A DNA stretch of 64,000 nucleotides from contig NZ_LZFO01000007.1 of the NCBI RefSeq assembly GCF_001758365.1, positions 1-64,000 on the forward strand, written 5' to 3'. Positions 46,311 to 59,177 of the stretch are shown here, in pieces. This DNA comes from Clostridium acetireducens DSM 10703 (GTDB lineage Bacteria; Bacillota; Clostridia; Clostridiales; Clostridiaceae). The notes below the pieces were generated by a model, which did not search any database, had not been told where the DNA came from, and worked only from the letters and a program-made list of their open reading frames with translations. A program made the translations under genes and the position numbers. The number at the start of each line of letters is the position of its first letter. Position 1 is the first letter of the stretch.

Positions 46311-46985
46311 TTACGCATTAACTTCTTCTTTTGGTTGTTGCACTTTTTTTGTTGGAAGAACTTCTCCCTTATATGTCCAAACCTTAACTCCTATTTTTCC
46401 ATATGTTGTATCTGCTTCTGCAAAACCATAATCTATATCCGCTCTTAATGTTTGTAGTGGAATTGTTCCTTCATGATATTCTTCAGCTCTAGCTATTTCA
46501 GCTCCGCCTAATCTTCCTGAACATGAAATTTTTACACCTTTAATTCCAAATTTCATTCCTCTTTGAATTGTTTGTTTCATTGCTCTTCTAAATGAAATTC
46601 TTCTTTCTAATTGTTGAGCTACATTTTCTGCCATTAATTGTGCATCGATTTCTGGTCTTTTAACTTCCACTATATTTATCGATATATTTTTACCATTATC
46701 TAACATTATTTTCAATTGTTTCTTTAATTGTTCTATTTGTTGTCCGCCCTTACCAATAATCATTCCTGGCTTAGCAGTAAAAATATTTAATTTAATTCTT
46801 TTAGCTGCTCTTTCAATTTCTATTTTTGATATTCCAGCTGCATAGCTTCTTTTTTTCACGAACTTTCTTATCTTATTATCTTCAACTAAGTAATCTGCAA
46901 AATTTCTACTATCAGCATACCATTTAGCGTTCCAATCTTTAATAACGCCAACTCTTAATCCATGTGGATTTACTTTTTGACCCAC
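46311..46985 (-). CDS. rpsC: 30S ribosomal protein S3
   Basis: 224 residues: the KH domain ([16 protein letters not shown]) and the C-terminal domain with [16 protein letters not shown]. It lines the mRNA entry channel. In the usual order rplV-rpsC-rplP. Confidence 0.97.
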   Translation of the reverse strand: MGQKVNPHGLRVGVIKDWNAKWYADSRNFADYLVEDNKIRKFVKKRSYAAGISKIEIERAAKRIKLNIFTAKPGMIIGKGGQQIEQLKKQLKIMLDNGKNISINIVEVKRPEIDAQLMAENVAQQLERRISFRRAMKQTIQRGMKFGIKGVKISCSGRLGGAEIARAEEYHEGTIPLQTLRADIDYGFAEADTTYGKIGVKVWTYKGEVLPTKKVQQPKEEVNA

Positions 46986-47000
46986 TCTATATCCCTCCTT

Positions 47001-47336
47001 TTACTCTCTTTCTTTAACTACTAATGTAATATGACTAGTTCTTTTATTTATTCTAAACGCTCTTCCTTGTGCATGTGGTTGATATCTCTTTAATATTGGT
47101 CCTTGGCATGCATATGCTTCAGAAACATATAGTTTATTTACATCTAAATTTAAATTATTTTCTGCATTTGAAACTGCAGATTTTAATAATTTATTTACTA
47201 CAGTAGCTGCTGCTCTTGGAGTATATTGTAAAATAGCAAAAGCTTCTTTAACATTTTTCCCTCTTACTAAATTAAGAACAACCCCAACTTTTGTTGAAGA
47301 CATTCTTATATATTTTGCTATAGCTTTAGCTTCCAC
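47001..47336 (-). CDS. rplV: 50S ribosomal protein L22
   Basis: 111 residues with the exit-tunnel beta-hairpin region ([24 protein letters not shown]). No insertion or deletion is evident in this loop, where macrolide resistance changes occur. Confidence 0.97.
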   Translation of the reverse strand: MEAKAIAKYIRMSSTKVGVVLNLVRGKNVKEAFAILQYTPRAAATVVNKLLKSAVSNAENNLNLDVNKLYVSEAYACQGPILKRYQPHAQGRAFRINKRTSHITLVVKERE

Positions 47337-47357
47337 TTTGGTTACCTCCTTCCTGGA

Positions 47358-47642
47358 TTATCCTAATTTTGATGATTTTTCAGTTTTGTCTGCGTGTCCT
47401 CTGAAGGATCTAGTTGGCGCAAATTCTCCTAATTTGTGTCCAACCATATCTTCTACTACATATACTGGTACATGTTTTCTTCCATCATGTACTGCAATAG
47501 TATGACCTATCATTTCCGGAAAAATTGTTGAACTTCTTGACCATGACTTTATAACTTTTTTTTCACCAGATTTATTCATTTCTTTTATTTTCTTTAAAAG
47601 TGACTCTTGTATATAAGGTCCTTTTTTTATTGATCTACTCAA
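47358..47642 (-). CDS. rpsS: 30S ribosomal protein S19
   Basis: 94 residues, [18 protein letters not shown] at the start and [15 protein letters not shown] near the end; 30S head protein. Lies between rplB and rplV. Confidence 0.97.
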   Translation of the reverse strand: MSRSIKKGPYIQESLLKKIKEMNKSGEKKVIKSWSRSSTIFPEMIGHTIAVHDGRKHVPVYVVEDMVGHKLGEFAPTRSFRGHADKTEKSSKLG

Positions 47643-47707
47643 TCTTATTTGCCTCCCTTCACAACCTACATAATAGTCTGGAAGAGAATATTAATATTCT
47701 CTTCACA

Positions 47708-48541
47708 CTACTTATCGTTTCTTCTCTTAACAATAAATTTATTTGAGTATTTTTTATTTTTTCTAGTTTTAAGACCAAGTGCTGGTTTACCCCATGGAGT
47801 AAGTGGACTTGTGTGTCCTATTGGTGCTTTACCTTCTCCTCCTCCGTGTGGGTGGTCATTAGGGTTCATTACTGAACCTCTTACTGTTGGTCTTACTCCT
47901 AAGTGTCTCTTTCTTCCGGCTTTACCTATGTTTATGATTTCATGTGTTACATTTGATACAGTTCCGATACATGCTCTGCATTCAATTCTTACATATCTTA
48001 CTTCACCACTTGGAAGTCTAACTTGAGCATAATTTCCTTCTTTAGCCATAAGTTGTGCTGAGCTTCCTGCTGCTCTAACAAGTTGAGCTCCTTTACCTCT
48101 TGATAACTCTAAATTATAAATAAAAGTACCTACAGGTATATTTTTAATTGGAAGACAATTTCCAGGTTTTATATCTGAATTTTCTCCGGACATAATAGTA
48201 TCTCCAACTTTTAATCCTACTGGAGCAATTATGTATCTTTTTTCTCCATCAGCATAAATTACAAGAGCTATGTATGCTGTTCTATTTGGATCATATTCTA
48301 TTGTTGCTACTTTAGCTGGTATATTATCTTTTTCTCTTTTAAAATCTATTATTCTATATTTTCTTTTTGCTCCACCACCAATGTGACGAACAGTTATTTT
48401 GCCTTGATTATTTCTACCACCTGTTCTATTAATATTGGCAAGAAGAGATTTTTCAGGTACATTTGTAGTTATTTCTTCAAATGTACTTACTGTCATATGT
48501 CTTCTTGCAGGAGTGGTAGCTTTAAATCCTTTAACTGCCAT
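47708..48541 (-). CDS. rplB: 50S ribosomal protein L2
   Basis: 277 residues, with the highly conserved [18 protein letters not shown] segment close to the peptidyl-transferase centre. 65 bases separate it from rpsS. Confidence 0.98.
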   Translation of the reverse strand: MAVKGFKATTPARRHMTVSTFEEITTNVPEKSLLANINRTGGRNNQGKITVRHIGGGAKRKYRIIDFKREKDNIPAKVATIEYDPNRTAYIALVIYADGEKRYIIAPVGLKVGDTIMSGENSDIKPGNCLPIKNIPVGTFIYNLELSRGKGAQLVRAAGSSAQLMAKEGNYAQVRLPSGEVRYVRIECRACIGTVSNVTHEIINIGKAGRKRHLGVRPTVRGSVMNPNDHPHGGGEGKAPIGHTSPLTPWGKPALGLKTRKNKKYSNKFIVKRRNDK

Positions 48542-48606
48542 TTCATTCCCTCCTTTTTAGCTTATCTGGCTTTCAAGCCAATACCTGCTTTTTTTAATTT
48601 CCTAAA

Positions 48607-48900
48607 TTACATACCTTCAAAAAATTCTATTGGTTTGCTATCCTCAGTTAACTTAATAATAGCTTTTTTGTAATCAGGTCTTTTTCCGTAGTGAACACCC
48701 ACTCTTTTATTTTTTCCTAAACTTCTTATAGTTTTAACATCTTCTACTTTAACTTCAAAAATTTCTTCTATAGCTCTTTTAATTTGTGACTTATTAGCAC
48801 GTATATCAACAACAAAGGTGTATTTTCTATCGTTCATAGAAGCCATACTTTTTTCTGTTATAATAGGTCTTCTAATTAAATCATAATTTGTTAGCTTCAT
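48607..48900 (-). CDS. rplW: 50S ribosomal protein L23
   Basis: 97 residues, [18 protein letters not shown] at the start, which docks SRP and trigger factor at the tunnel exit. The ATG at 48900 gives the canonical length, one base after the rplD stop. An ATG nine bases upstream is closer to the SD and cannot be excluded. Confidence 0.95.
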   Translation of the reverse strand: MKLTNYDLIRRPIITEKSMASMNDRKYTFVVDIRANKSQIKRAIEEIFEVKVEDVKTIRSLGKNKRVGVHYGKRPDYKKAIIKLTEDSKPIEFFEGM

Positions 48901-48901
48901 T

Positions 48902-49522
48902 TTAAGCATACACCTCCTCAATTTTTGATACAGCATCTTTTGTTACTATAAATTTATCATATTTTAATATATCATAAACATTTAAATTATTTACAGGTAA
49001 CACTGCTACTCCTTTAATATTTCTAGCTGATTTATATACATTTTCATTTGATTCAGCTGTTACTATTAAAGTTTTATTTGCATTAAAAGCATTCAACATT
49101 TTAACTATTTCTTTAGTTTTTGGTGCTTCTAAGTCTAAATTATCTAATACAACTATTTGACTTTCAGCTACTTTTGATGAAAGTGCAGATTTTATAGCAA
49201 CTCTTCTCATTGATTTTGGAATAGATATTCTATAATTTCTAGGTTTTGGTGCAAATACTATTCCACCATGTATCCATTGAGGAGCTCTTATTGAACCCTG
49301 TCTAGCTCTACCTGTTCCTTTCTGTCTCCAAGGTTTGATTCCGCCCCCTGAAACTTCAGCTCTAGTTTTAGCTGATTGAGTTCCTTGTCTTTTATTGGCT
49401 AACTGTGCAACAACAACTTGATGTAATGCACTTTTATTAATTTCAGCTGCAAAAATGCTATCTAAAAGTTGAATATCTCCTATTTTCTGTCCTTCCCTAT
49501 TAAATAATCCTACAGTAGGCAT
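48902..49522 (-). CDS. rplD: 50S ribosomal protein L4
   Basis: 206 residues with the tunnel loop [20 protein letters not shown]. In other bacteria L4 binds the S10 leader to repress this operon. Third gene of the S10 cluster. Confidence 0.97.
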   Translation of the reverse strand: MPTVGLFNREGQKIGDIQLLDSIFAAEINKSALHQVVVAQLANKRQGTQSAKTRAEVSGGGIKPWRQKGTGRARQGSIRAPQWIHGGIVFAPKPRNYRISIPKSMRRVAIKSALSSKVAESQIVVLDNLDLEAPKTKEIVKMLNAFNANKTLIVTAESNENVYKSARNIKGVAVLPVNNLNVYDILKYDKFIVTKDAVSKIEEVYA

Positions 49523-49551
49523 TTTTCTGTATCCTCCTTTCTCTAATTTAT

Positions 49552-50181
49552 TTAAGCTTTAATTGTATTTCTAATAACTACATATCCTTTATTTGGTCCT
49601 GGTATTCCACCTTTAATTAATATTAAATTCTTTTCTGGTAATACTTTAACTACTTCTAAATTTAAAACAGTAGCTTTAACGTGTCCCATATGACCAGCAC
49701 TCTTCATATTTTTAAAAGTTCTTGATGGGTATGATGATGCTCCCATTGAACCTGGTGCTCTGTGGAATTTTGAACCGTGACTCATAGGTCCTCTATGAGC
49801 ATTCCATCTTTTAATAGTACCTTGGAATCCCTTACCTTTTGAAATACCTGATACATCAATTTTATCTCCTGCTTCGAATACATCTGCTTTTATTTCTTGT
49901 CCTACTTCGTATTCATTAACATTTTCTAATCTAAATTCTTTTATTAATTTTTTATAAGAAATATTAGATTTATCAAAATGTCCTTTCATTGGTTTGTTTA
50001 CTAACTTTTCTTTTATATTACCAAAAGCTACTTGAATAGCTTCATATCCATCTTTTTCAACAGTTTTCTTTTGAACAACTACGCAAGGTCCTGCCTCTAC
50101 TACTGTAACAGGAACAACTTTTCTTTCGTCATTAAATATTTGAGTCATTCCAAGTTTTCTACCTAAAATAGCTTTTTTCAT
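49552..50181 (-). CDS. rplC: 50S ribosomal protein L3
   Basis: 209 residues; [16 protein letters not shown] at the start and [21 protein letters not shown] in the central extension reaching the peptidyl-transferase centre. Confidence 0.97.
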   Translation of the reverse strand: MKKAILGRKLGMTQIFNDERKVVPVTVVEAGPCVVVQKKTVEKDGYEAIQVAFGNIKEKLVNKPMKGHFDKSNISYKKLIKEFRLENVNEYEVGQEIKADVFEAGDKIDVSGISKGKGFQGTIKRWNAHRGPMSHGSKFHRAPGSMGASSYPSRTFKNMKSAGHMGHVKATVLNLEVVKVLPEKNLILIKGGIPGPNKGYVVIRNTIKA

Positions 50182-50235
50182 AGTTTACACCTCCCTAATT
50201 TATTAGCGGATCGCTTTAACAATCATAACAAATTA

Positions 50236-50544
50236 TTATAATTTAATTTCAATATCAACACCTGCTGGCAAATCTAGCCTCATTAAGGCGTCAACAGTTT
50301 TTGGAGAAGGACTCATTATATCTATTAATCTTTTATGAGTTCTTATTTCAAATTGTTCTCTTGCATCTTTATACTTATGTGGAGCTCTTAATATAGTTAC
50401 AACATCTTTTTCAGTTGGTAGTGGAACTGGTCCTGCTACCTTTGCTCCTGTTGATTTTGCAGTTTCCACAATTTTTTCAGCTGATTGATCTAATATACTA
50501 TGATCAAAAGCCTTTAATCTTATTCTTATTTTTTGTTTTGCCAT
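50236..50544 (-). CDS. rpsJ: 30S ribosomal protein S10
   Basis: 102 residues starting [18 protein letters not shown]. The ATG at 50544 follows GGAGGG. The reading frame is open for 41 codons farther upstream, but that DNA is a structured leader and encodes nothing S10-like. First gene of the S10 cluster. Confidence 0.97.
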   Translation of the reverse strand: MAKQKIRIRLKAFDHSILDQSAEKIVETAKSTGAKVAGPVPLPTEKDVVTILRAPHKYKDAREQFEIRTHKRLIDIMSPSPKTVDALMRLDLPAGVDIEIKL

Positions 50545-50749
50545 TTCTATTTCCCTCCTTTTCATGCACGCTTTACTTCTTACGTGCAACAGCGGATATG
50601 TTCTGTAAACTGCTCCGGGTGTTGCATATTTTATTTCACAACACACCATACAGAACCACCGTCGCATGGTTCGTGACCATACATACTCAGCTAAGAATTA
50701 CCCGGAAGCCCGGCAACCTCTTGCCTCATCGCTGTTACCACATTACAAC
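50545..50749 (-). ncRNA. structured S10-operon leader
   Basis: The region between the promoter and rpsJ is GC-richer than its surroundings and rich in helices. AACAGCG (50594-50588 on plus) pairs with its complement at 50730-50736 to close the domain. Further pairs are GTTCTGTA 50600-50607/50649-50656, GTGTTG 50619-50624/50639-50644, GAACCA 50653-50658/50667-50672, and TGCACG 50565-50570/50583-50588 beside the SD. The second and fourth share four bases and exclude each other. Probably an autoregulatory leader; the ligand, if L4, is inferred. Confidence 0.75.
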
Positions 50750-50755
50750 TTCTTA

Positions 50756-50784
50756 AGTATACAATATTTTTTTTAATTTGACAA
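50756..50784 (-). promoter_or_regulatory. promoter of the S10 cluster
   Basis: TTGTCA (50784-50779) and TATACT (50761-50756) with a 17-base spacer on the minus strand, about 205 bases before rpsJ. Confidence 0.78.
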
Positions 50785-50831
50785 GTATTTTTAATATAAA
50801 ATTCAATTCATGTAGTAAAATTTTTATAAAA

Positions 50832-50853
50832 AATGGGGAGAATCCCCCCCATT
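50832..50853 (-). terminator. tuf: terminator after tuf
   Basis: Stem AATGGGG/CCCCATT with an 8-base loop and a TTTTTT tail on the minus strand, just after the tuf stop. It separates the str cluster from the S10 promoter. Confidence 0.88.
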
Positions 50854-50857
50854 CAAA

Positions 50858-52051
50858 TTATTCAATTATGCTAGTAACAACACCTGAACCTACTGTTCTT
50901 CCACCTTCTCTTATAGCAAATCTTAATTCTTGATTCATTGCTACTGGTGTTATTAATTCAACTCTCATGTCTATGTGATCTCCTGGCATTACCATTTCTA
51001 CTCCTTCTGGTAGTGCTATTGTTCCTGTTACGTCTGTTGTTCTGAAGTAGAATTGTGGTCTATATCCATTAAAGAATGGTGTATGTCTTCCACCTTCTTC
51101 TTTCTTTAATACGTATACTTGACCTACAAATTTTTTATGTGGTTGTACTGAACCTGGTTTTGCTAATACTTGACCTCTTCTTATGTCTTCTCTTTGTACT
51201 CCTCTTAGTAATGCTCCTATGTTATCTCCTGCTTCTGCTTCATCTAATAACTTTCTGAACATTTCTACTCCTGTTACTACTGTCTTTTTCTTTTCATCTG
51301 TCATTCCTACGATTTCTACTTCGTCGCCTACTTTTAATATTCCACTTTCAACTCTTCCTGTTGCAACTGTTCCTCTTCCTGTGATTGTGAATATGTCTTC
51401 TATTGGCATTAAGAAGTCTTTATCTGTTGCTCTTTGTGGTGTTGGTATATATTCATCTACTGCTGCCATTAATTCACCTATGCATTTTGTTGCTTCTTCA
51501 TCATCCATGTTTTCTAATGCTTTTAATGCTGATCCTACGATTATTGGACAGTCATCTCCTGGGAATCCATATTCATTTAATAGTTCTCTTACTTCCATTT
51601 CTACTAATTCTATTAGTTCTGGATCGTCTACTTGGTCTGCTTTATTTAAGAATACTACTATATATTCAACTCCAACTCTGCTTGCTAGTAGTATATGTTC
51701 TCTTGTTTGTGGCATTGGACCATCTGCTGCTGATACAACTAAGATAGCTCCATCCATTTGTGCTGCTCCTGTTATCATGTTCTTTACATAGTCAGCGTGT
51801 CCTGGACAGTCTACGTGTGCATAGTGTCTGTTTTCTGTTTCATATTCTACGTGTGATGTATTTATTGTGATTCCTCTTTCTTTTTCTTCTGGTGCTTTAT
51901 CTATTTCATCATATTTTGTTGCTTGGGCTTTTCCGTCTTTTGATAATATTGTTGTTATTGCTGCTGTTAATGTTGTTTTTCCATGGTCTACGTGACCTAT
52001 TGTTCCTATGTTTACATGTGGTTTTGTTCTTTCAAATTTTGCTTTTGACAT
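50858..52051 (-). CDS. tuf: elongation factor Tu
   Basis: 397 residues; delivers aminoacyl-tRNA to the ribosome. GTP-binding motifs are [10 protein letters not shown] (P-loop), DCPGHADY and NKADQVDD. Codons are strongly biased toward a few T-rich third positions, as expected for a very highly expressed gene. Follows fusA by 29 bases; only one tuf copy lies in the window. Confidence 0.98.
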   Translation of the reverse strand: MSKAKFERTKPHVNIGTIGHVDHGKTTLTAAITTILSKDGKAQATKYDEIDKAPEEKERGITINTSHVEYETENRHYAHVDCPGHADYVKNMITGAAQMDGAILVVSAADGPMPQTREHILLASRVGVEYIVVFLNKADQVDDPELIELVEMEVRELLNEYGFPGDDCPIIVGSALKALENMDDEEATKCIGELMAAVDEYIPTPQRATDKDFLMPIEDIFTITGRGTVATGRVESGILKVGDEVEIVGMTDEKKKTVVTGVEMFRKLLDEAEAGDNIGALLRGVQREDIRRGQVLAKPGSVQPHKKFVGQVYVLKKEEGGRHTPFFNGYRPQFYFRTTDVTGTIALPEGVEMVMPGDHIDMRVELITPVAMNQELRFAIREGGRTVGSGVVTSIIE

Positions 52052-52080
52052 TTCTTTTTCCTCCTTAAATACCTTGTTTT

Positions 52081-54144
52081 TTATTTTTCGCCAATTATTT
52101 TTTCTTGAATATTTTTTGGCACATCTTCATAATGGTCAAATTGCATAGTATAATTTCCTCTTCCTTGAGTTCTTGATCTTAATGTTGTAGCATAACCAAA
52201 CATCTCTGAAAGAGGTACAAATGCTTTGATTACTTCAGCACCTGATCTTGGTTCCATTCCTTCTATTCTTCCTCTTCTTGAGTTTAGATCTCCCATTACG
52301 TCTCCCATGTATTCTTCTGGCATAACAACTTCTACTTTCATAACAGGTTCCATTAATACTGGATCTGCTTTTTGCATAGCATTCTTAAATGCCATAGAAC
52401 CTGCTATTTTAAATGCCATTTCTGATGAGTCTACATCATGGTATGAACCATCAACTAATTTAACTTTAAAGTTTATAGTTGGATATCCTGCAATTATACC
52501 TGTTTCAGAAGCTTCTTGAATTCCGTTATTAATAGCTGGGATGTATTCTTTAGGTATAGCTCCTCCAACAATAGCATTTTCAAATTCATATGCACCTTCT
52601 GTAGGAGTCATTTCTATCCAACAATGTCCATATTGTCCACGTCCTCCAGATTGTCTAACAAATTTACCTTCTGCTTTAACTGGTTTTCTAATAGTTTCTT
52701 TATATGCAACTTGTGGTTTTCCTACGTTACATTCAACCTTAAATTCTCTTTGAAGTCTATCTACTATAATTTCAAGGTGAAGTTCTCCCATACCTTCTAT
52801 TATTGTTTGACCTGTTTCCTGATTTGTATAAGTTCTAAATGTTGGATCTTCTTCAGCTAATTTTGCTAAAGCAATTCCCATTTTTTCTTGACCTGCTTTA
52901 GTTTTTGGTTCTATGGCTACAGATATAACCGGTTCTGGGAATTCCATATTTTCTAATACTATTACACTATTTTCATCTGATAAGCTATCTCCTGTTGTAG
53001 TATCTTTTAATCCAACTATTGCTCCTAAATCTCCTGCTAATAATTCATCAACTTCTTCTCTGTGATTAGAATGCATTCTAACTAATCTACCAATTCTTTC
53101 TCTCTTACCTTTATTTGAGTTATACACATATGTACCGCTCTTCATTACTCCAGAATAAACTCTAGTAAAAGCTAATTTACCTATAAATGGATCTGTAGCT
53201 ATTTTAAATGCTAAAGCTGACAAAGGTTCCTTATCATCTGCTTTTCTTTCTTCTTCTTCTCCTGTATTTGGATTTATTCCCTTAACTGGTGGTATATCTA
53301 ATGGTGAAGGCATATATCTTACTATAGCATCTAACATTAATTGAACACCTTTATTTTTATATGCTGAACCACAAAGTACAGGCACTATTTCATTGCTCAA
53401 TACACCTTTTCTTATGGCAGCATGAATTTCTTCTTCTGTTATTTCTTCACCTTCAAGATATTTCATCATTAATTCTTCATCTAATTCTGCTATAGATTCT
53501 ATCATAGATGTTCTATATTCTTCAGCAATTTCTTTCATATCTTCTGGTATATCTTCTTCATCCATTACAGTTCCTAAATCATCTTCATAAATTATTGCTT
53601 CATTTTTAACAAGATCTATTATTCCTCTAAAAGTATCTTCTTTTCCAATTGGTAATTGTATTGGAACTGCATTAGCTTTAAGTCTTTCATTTATAGTACC
53701 AACAGACATAATAAAGTCTGCACCTAATTTATCCATTTTATTTACGAAAACCATTCTTGGTACTCCGTATTTATCTCCTTGTCTCCATACTGTTTCTGTT
53801 TGAGGCTCAACACCACTTTTAGCATCTAGTATTGTAACTGCTCCGTCAAGTACTCTTAAAGATCTTTCAACTTCAACTGTAAAATCTACGTGTCCTGGTG
53901 TATCAATTATATTTACTTGGTGATTTTTCCAAAAGCAAGTTGTTGCTGCTGATGTTATAGTTATTCCTCTTTCTTGCTCTTGTTCCATCCAGTCCATTGT
54001 AGCTGCACCTTCGTGAGTTTCTCCTATTTTATGAGTTTTTCCTGTATAAAACAATATACGTTCTGTAACTGTTGTTTTTCCAGCATCTATATGAGCCATT
54101 ATTCCTATATTACGATACTTATTTAATGGATATTCTCTTGCCAC
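52081..54144 (-). CDS. fusA: elongation factor G
   Basis: 687 residues; translocation GTPase with [31 protein letters not shown] and NKMDKLGAD, followed by domains II-V. It starts with GTG at 54144 after AGGAGG. A hairpin after rpsG lies directly upstream. Confidence 0.98.
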   Translation of the reverse strand: MAREYPLNKYRNIGIMAHIDAGKTTVTERILFYTGKTHKIGETHEGAATMDWMEQEQERGITITSAATTCFWKNHQVNIIDTPGHVDFTVEVERSLRVLDGAVTILDAKSGVEPQTETVWRQGDKYGVPRMVFVNKMDKLGADFIMSVGTINERLKANAVPIQLPIGKEDTFRGIIDLVKNEAIIYEDDLGTVMDEEDIPEDMKEIAEEYRTSMIESIAELDEELMMKYLEGEEITEEEIHAAIRKGVLSNEIVPVLCGSAYKNKGVQLMLDAIVRYMPSPLDIPPVKGINPNTGEEEERKADDKEPLSALAFKIATDPFIGKLAFTRVYSGVMKSGTYVYNSNKGKRERIGRLVRMHSNHREEVDELLAGDLGAIVGLKDTTTGDSLSDENSVIVLENMEFPEPVISVAIEPKTKAGQEKMGIALAKLAEEDPTFRTYTNQETGQTIIEGMGELHLEIIVDRLQREFKVECNVGKPQVAYKETIRKPVKAEGKFVRQSGGRGQYGHCWIEMTPTEGAYEFENAIVGGAIPKEYIPAINNGIQEASETGIIAGYPTINFKVKLVDGSYHDVDSSEMAFKIAGSMAFKNAMQKADPVLMEPVMKVEVVMPEEYMGDVMGDLNSRRGRIEGMEPRSGAEVIKAFVPLSEMFGYATTLRSRTQGRGNYTMQFDHYEDVPKNIQEKIIGEK

Positions 54145-54185
54145 TTATATTTCCTCCTAACCAAAGCTATAAATTAAAATTTTAG

Positions 54186-54218
54186 AAAACTGTTTTGGCT
54201 GAAACCAAAACAGTTTTT
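54186..54218 (-). terminator. terminator/attenuator between rpsG and fusA
   Basis: Stem AAAACTGTTTTGG/CCAAAACAGTTTT with loop of six, just after the rpsG stop. The T-rich tail is short, so it may lower rather than stop transcription into fusA-tuf. Confidence 0.65.
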
Positions 54219-54222
54219 ATTA

Positions 54223-54832
<610 letters not shown>

Positions 54833-55210
54833 TTATTTTTGCTTTGGTCTCTTAGCACCATACTTAGATCTTGATTGCATTCTGTCTGCTACTCCAGCAG
54901 CATCTAATGCACCTCTAACTATATGATATCTTACACCTGGAAGGTCTTTTACCCTTCCTCCTCTTATAAGAACAACACTGTGTTCTTGTAAATTATGTCC
55001 TACTCCTGGAATGTAAGCTGAAACTTCATATCCATTTGTAAGTCTAACTCTTGCTATTTTTCTTAAAGCTGAGTTTGGCTTTTTTGGAGTTGCTGTCTTA
55101 ACTACAGTACAAACCCCTCTTTTTTGAGGACATTGTTTTAATGCTGGTGCTTGAGACTTAGCTGTGCTTGCTTTTCTGCCTTTTCTTATTAACTGACTTA
55201 TTGTTGGCAT
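54833..55210 (-). CDS. rpsL: 30S ribosomal protein S12
   Basis: 125 residues, with [11 protein letters not shown] and [18 protein letters not shown]. The lysines at the two main streptomycin-resistance positions are present, i.e. the wild-type form. Follows the L7Ae gene by 58 bases. Confidence 0.97.
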   Translation of the reverse strand: MPTISQLIRKGRKASTAKSQAPALKQCPQKRGVCTVVKTATPKKPNSALRKIARVRLTNGYEVSAYIPGVGHNLQEHSVVLIRGGRVKDLPGVRYHIVRGALDAAGVADRMQSRSKYGAKRPKQK

Positions 55211-55268
55211 ATCTACACCTCCTTAGTAAATACTATCTATTAAATAAATTAAGTTATAAACGTAAAAT

Positions 55269-55511
55269 TTATTCTTTTAAAATTAATGCAGTAGCTGCTC
55301 CTACATTAATCCCACAAAGCTTTCCCAACTTTTTCATTGTCTCTACATATTCTATATCTACAGAATTATCTCTAGCTACTTCTTCTAATCGATTTATTAA
55401 ATTTTCATCTGCATCTTTTGCTATATAAATTTTAATTCCTTTTCTATTTTTCATGAATTTTAGAGTTTGTTTAAGCCCAATAACTTTCTTTCCTGTTAGC
55501 CTATCGACCAT
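55269..55511 (-). CDS. L7Ae-family ribosomal protein (YbxF-like)
   Basis: An 80-residue protein of the L7Ae/L30e/Gadd45 fold: GLKQTLKFMKNRKGIKIYIAKDADENL, then KKLGKLCGINVGAATA. Relatives in Firmicutes (YbxF, YlxQ) bind kink-turn RNAs and associate with ribosomes. It is the first gene after the str promoter, ahead of rpsL, as ybxF is in Bacillus. GGAGGAA precedes the ATG. Confidence 0.88.
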   Translation of the reverse strand: MVDRLTGKKVIGLKQTLKFMKNRKGIKIYIAKDADENLINRLEEVARDNSVDIEYVETMKKLGKLCGINVGAATALILKE

Positions 55512-55577
55512 TTTAATTCCTCCCTATGATCATGTTATAAATAAAAGTTTTTTCCCTTATTTAAAACACACAGGTGT

Positions 55578-55606
55578 ATTTTATCATTTTACAGCTACCA
55601 TGTCAA
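55578..55606 (-). promoter_or_regulatory. promoter of the L7Ae-rpsL-rpsG-fusA-tuf cluster
   Basis: TTGACA (55606-55601) and TAAAAT (55583-55578) with a 17-base spacer on the minus strand. It lies about 20 bases after the rpoC stop; no terminator is visible between rpoC and this promoter. Confidence 0.85.
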
Positions 55607-55627
55607 TAAACTAATAATATTAAGCTT

Positions 55628-58600
55628 TTATTTAACATTTGTTAATTTATCTTCATCATTTTCTTTTTCAGTACTTATTCTTATAGATCTATATCTTGTC
55701 ATTCCTGTACCAGCTGGTATCAACTTACCAATTATTACATTTTCTTTTAATCCTAGTAATGGATCAACTTTTCCTTTTATTGCAGCGTCCGTTAATACTC
55801 TAGTAGTCTCTTGGAAAGATGCAGCAGACAAGAAAGATTCTGTTGCAAGAGCAGCCTTAGTTATTCCAAGTAATGCTATTCTTCCTTTAGCAGGCTCTCC
55901 TCCATTTTCTTTTACTTTTCTATTTTCTTCTTCGAAATCAAATATATCTATCATGGTTCCTGGTAGTAACTCTGTATCTCCCGATTCTTCAATTTTAACT
56001 TTTCTAGTCATTTGTCTAATTACTACCTCTAGATGTTTATCATTTATATCAACACCTTGAAGCCTATATACTTTTTGAACTTCTGAAAGTAAATAGTTTT
56101 TAACTCCCTTAACGCCTTTTATTCTTAGTATATCATGAGGATTAACAGAACCTTCTGTTATTTCATCTCCTGCATTTATATACTCTCCATTACTAACTTT
56201 TAGCCTTGAACCAAACGGTATATCATAGCTTATTTCTTCTGAATCTGTTACTACATAAACTACTCTTTTCTTTTTTGTTTCTTCTATTCTTATAGTTCCT
56301 GATACTTCACTTACTATAGCTATTCCTTTAGGCTTTCTAGCTTCAAATAATTCTTCAACTCTAGGTAAACCTTGAGTTATATCTGATCCTGCAACTCCCC
56401 CTGTATGGAATGTTCTCATTGTAAGCTGAGTTCCTGGTTCTCCTATAGATTGAGCTGCAATTATTCCTACTGCTTCACCTATATTAATTTTATCTCCTGT
56501 AGCCATATTCATTCCATAGCATTTAGAACAAACTCCATGTTTAGATTTGCATGTAAATACTGATCTTATTTTTACATTTTTAATTCCTACTTTTTCTATT
56601 GTTTCTGCTAATTTTAAATCTATATATCCATTTCTCTTAACTATTATTTCTCCTGTTTCAGGATTTATTATATCTTCACCTGCATATCTACCTGAAAGTC
56701 TTTCAGATAATGATTCTATTATTTCATTTTCTTCCCTTATTTCCGAAACTTCAAATACTTCTTCAGTTCCACAATCCTCTTCCCTTACAATAACATCCTG
56801 ACTTACATCTACTAATCTTCTAGTAAGATATCCAGAGTCTGCTGTCTTAAGTGCAGTATCTGCATTTCCTTTTCTAGCACCATGAGTAGATATAAAGTAT
56901 TCTAAAACATCCAATCCTTCTCTAAAAGAAGCTCTTATAGGTAATTCTATAATTTTTCCAGAAGGATTAGCCATAAGCCCTCTCATTCCTGCAAGTTGTT
57001 TTATCTGACTCTTAGAACCTCTGGCTCCTGAATCTGCCATCATAAATATAGGATTAAATTTATCTAAGTTTTCCATTAAAGCATCTGCTATGTCTTCTGT
57101 GGTTTTAGTCCACTTATCTATTACTCTTTGGTATCTTTCTTCTTCAGATATAAATCCTCTTCTATACATTTTTTCTATTTTGCCTATAGTTTGATCTGCT
57201 TCTGCTAATAACTTTTTCTTATCTTCTGGTACAACCATATCTGAAGTTGATACTGTAATAGCACCTATAGTAGAGTAATGGTATCCCTTAGCTTTTATTT
57301 TATCCAACATTACAGATGTTTCTGTAGCACCGTGTTTTTTATAACACTTTTCTATAATTTTACCAAGGTTTTTCTTTTTAACAAGAAAATCTATTTCCAA
57401 TTTAAATTTGTTTTCTGGTTTGCTTCTATCTACAAATCCTAAATCTTGAGGTATGGATTCGTTAAATATAATTTTTCCTGGAGTTGTTTCTACTATTCCA
57501 GTAATTTCTTCTCCGTCTTCTACTTTTGTAATTTTTACATTTATCTTGGCATGTATATCAATTTGTTTTAATTGATAAGCCATTATGACTTCATCTGGTG
57601 AAGAAAAAAATCTTCCTTCTCCTTCTACACCTTCTTTATTCATAGTTAAGTAATATGATCCTAATACCATATCCTGAGTAGGAACCACTACTGGTTTTCC
57701 ATCAGAAGGTTTTAATATATTATGAGCTGCAAGCATTAAAAATCTTGCTTCTGCTTGGGCTTCTACTGAAAGTGGAACGTGTACCGCCATTTGGTCTCCA
57801 TCAAAGTCTGCATTATAAGCAGTACATGCTAAAGGATGAAGTTTTATAGCTCTACCTTCTACTAATACTGGTTGAAAAGCCTGAATTCCTAATCTGTGAA
57901 GAGTTGGAGCACGGTTTAACAATACAGGATGATCTGATATAACTTCTTCCAATACATCCCACACTTGAGATTGAACTCTTTCTACCATTCTCTTGGCACT
58001 TTTAATATTTTGAGATAAGCCTTTTTCTACTAACTTTTTCATTGCAAAAGGTTTAAATAACTCAAGTGCCATTTCTTTTGGTAGACCACATTGATACATT
58101 TTTAGTTCTGGACCAACTACAATAACTGAACGTCCTGAGTAGTCTACACGCTTTCCTAATAAATTTTGTCTAAATCTTCCTTGCTTACCTTTTAGCATAT
58201 CTGATAAAGATTTTAAAGGCCTATTACCTGGTCCAGTTACCGGTCTTCCTCTTCTTCCATTGTCAATCAAAGCATCTACTGATTCCTGAAGCATTCTTTT
58301 TTCATTTCTTACTATAATATCTGGTGCTCCTAAATCTAATAGTTTTTTAAGTCTATTATTTCTATTTATAACTCTTCTATATAAATCATTTAAATCAGAT
58401 GTTGCAAATCTTCCTCCATCAAGCTGAACCATAGGTCTTAAATCTGGTGGAATTACAGGTATAACATCTATTACCATCCACTCTGGTCCATTTCCAGACT
58501 TTCTAAAAGACTCTACTACTTCTAATCTTCTTATTATTCTAACACGCTTTTGTCCTGTACTATTTTTAAATTCTTCTTTTAATTCTTTAGATAATTCATC

Positions 58601-59155
58601 TAAATCTATCTTTTCTAAAAGTTTTTTTATAGATTCTGCTCCCATTCCAGCTGTAAAGCTTTCTTCTCCATACTTTTCTATTGCTTCTCTATATTCTTTT
58701 TCATTTAAAAGCTGTTTTTTCAATAAAGGAGTTTCTTTAGGCTCTAATACTATATAAGAAGCAAAATATAATACCTTTTCTAATGCCCTTGGTGACATAT
58801 CTAGTATAAGTCCCATACGAGATGGTATTCCTTTAAAATACCATATATGAGATACAGGGGCAGCTAGTTCTATATGCCCCATTCTTTCACGTCTAACTTT
58901 AGATTTTGTCACTTCAACTCCACATCTATCGCATACTATTCCCTTATATCTTATTCTTTTATATTTTCCACAATGGCATTCCCAATCTTTGATAGGTCCA
59001 AAAATTCTTTCACAAAATAACCCATCTCTTTCTGGTTTTAATGTTCTATAATTTATTGTTTCAGGTTTTTTAACTTCACCTTTTGACCACTCTCTTATCT
59101 TTTCTGGTGAAGCTAATCCTATTTGCAATGCATCAAAATTATTTAATTCAAACAA
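55628..59155 (-). CDS. rpoC: RNA polymerase subunit beta'
   Basis: 1175 residues. The N-terminal zinc ribbon ([20 protein letters not shown] near residues 60-78), the catalytic magnesium loop [12 protein letters not shown] near residue 450, and the second zinc site with [11 protein letters not shown] near residue 865 are all present. Follows rpoB by 22 bases. Confidence 0.98.
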   Translation of the reverse strand: MFELNNFDALQIGLASPEKIREWSKGEVKKPETINYRTLKPERDGLFCERIFGPIKDWECHCGKYKRIRYKGIVCDRCGVEVTKSKVRRERMGHIELAAPVSHIWYFKGIPSRMGLILDMSPRALEKVLYFASYIVLEPKETPLLKKQLLNEKEYREAIEKYGEESFTAGMGAESIKKLLEKIDLDELSKELKEEFKNSTGQKRVRIIRRLEVVESFRKSGNGPEWMVIDVIPVIPPDLRPMVQLDGGRFATSDLNDLYRRVINRNNRLKKLLDLGAPDIIVRNEKRMLQESVDALIDNGRRGRPVTGPGNRPLKSLSDMLKGKQGRFRQNLLGKRVDYSGRSVIVVGPELKMYQCGLPKEMALELFKPFAMKKLVEKGLSQNIKSAKRMVERVQSQVWDVLEEVISDHPVLLNRAPTLHRLGIQAFQPVLVEGRAIKLHPLACTAYNADFDGDQMAVHVPLSVEAQAEARFLMLAAHNILKPSDGKPVVVPTQDMVLGSYYLTMNKEGVEGEGRFFSSPDEVIMAYQLKQIDIHAKINVKITKVEDGEEITGIVETTPGKIIFNESIPQDLGFVDRSKPENKFKLEIDFLVKKKNLGKIIEKCYKKHGATETSVMLDKIKAKGYHYSTIGAITVSTSDMVVPEDKKKLLAEADQTIGKIEKMYRRGFISEEERYQRVIDKWTKTTEDIADALMENLDKFNPIFMMADSGARGSKSQIKQLAGMRGLMANPSGKIIELPIRASFREGLDVLEYFISTHGARKGNADTALKTADSGYLTRRLVDVSQDVIVREEDCGTEEVFEVSEIREENEIIESLSERLSGRYAGEDIINPETGEIIVKRNGYIDLKLAETIEKVGIKNVKIRSVFTCKSKHGVCSKCYGMNMATGDKINIGEAVGIIAAQSIGEPGTQLTMRTFHTGGVAGSDITQGLPRVEELFEARKPKGIAIVSEVSGTIRIEETKKKRVVYVVTDSEEISYDIPFGSRLKVSNGEYINAGDEITEGSVNPHDILRIKGVKGVKNYLLSEVQKVYRLQGVDINDKHLEVVIRQMTRKVKIEESGDTELLPGTMIDIFDFEEENRKVKENGGEPAKGRIALLGITKAALATESFLSAASFQETTRVLTDAAIKGKVDPLLGLKENVIIGKLIPAGTGMTRYRSIRISTEKENDEDKLTNVK

Positions 59156-59177
59156 GGGTATATCCTCCCTTCAAAAA

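Noticed and set aside
50545-50667. Forty-one-codon in-frame extension of rpsJ
   Set aside because: The DNA is a GC-richer structured leader with several perfect helices; S10 has its usual length from the ATG at 50544 with a good SD.
51183-51791. A long open frame on the plus strand opposite tuf
   Set aside because: It is antisense to the highly conserved EF-Tu gene, created by its strong codon bias; its Ser/Thr/Leu-rich translation resembles no protein and has no SD.
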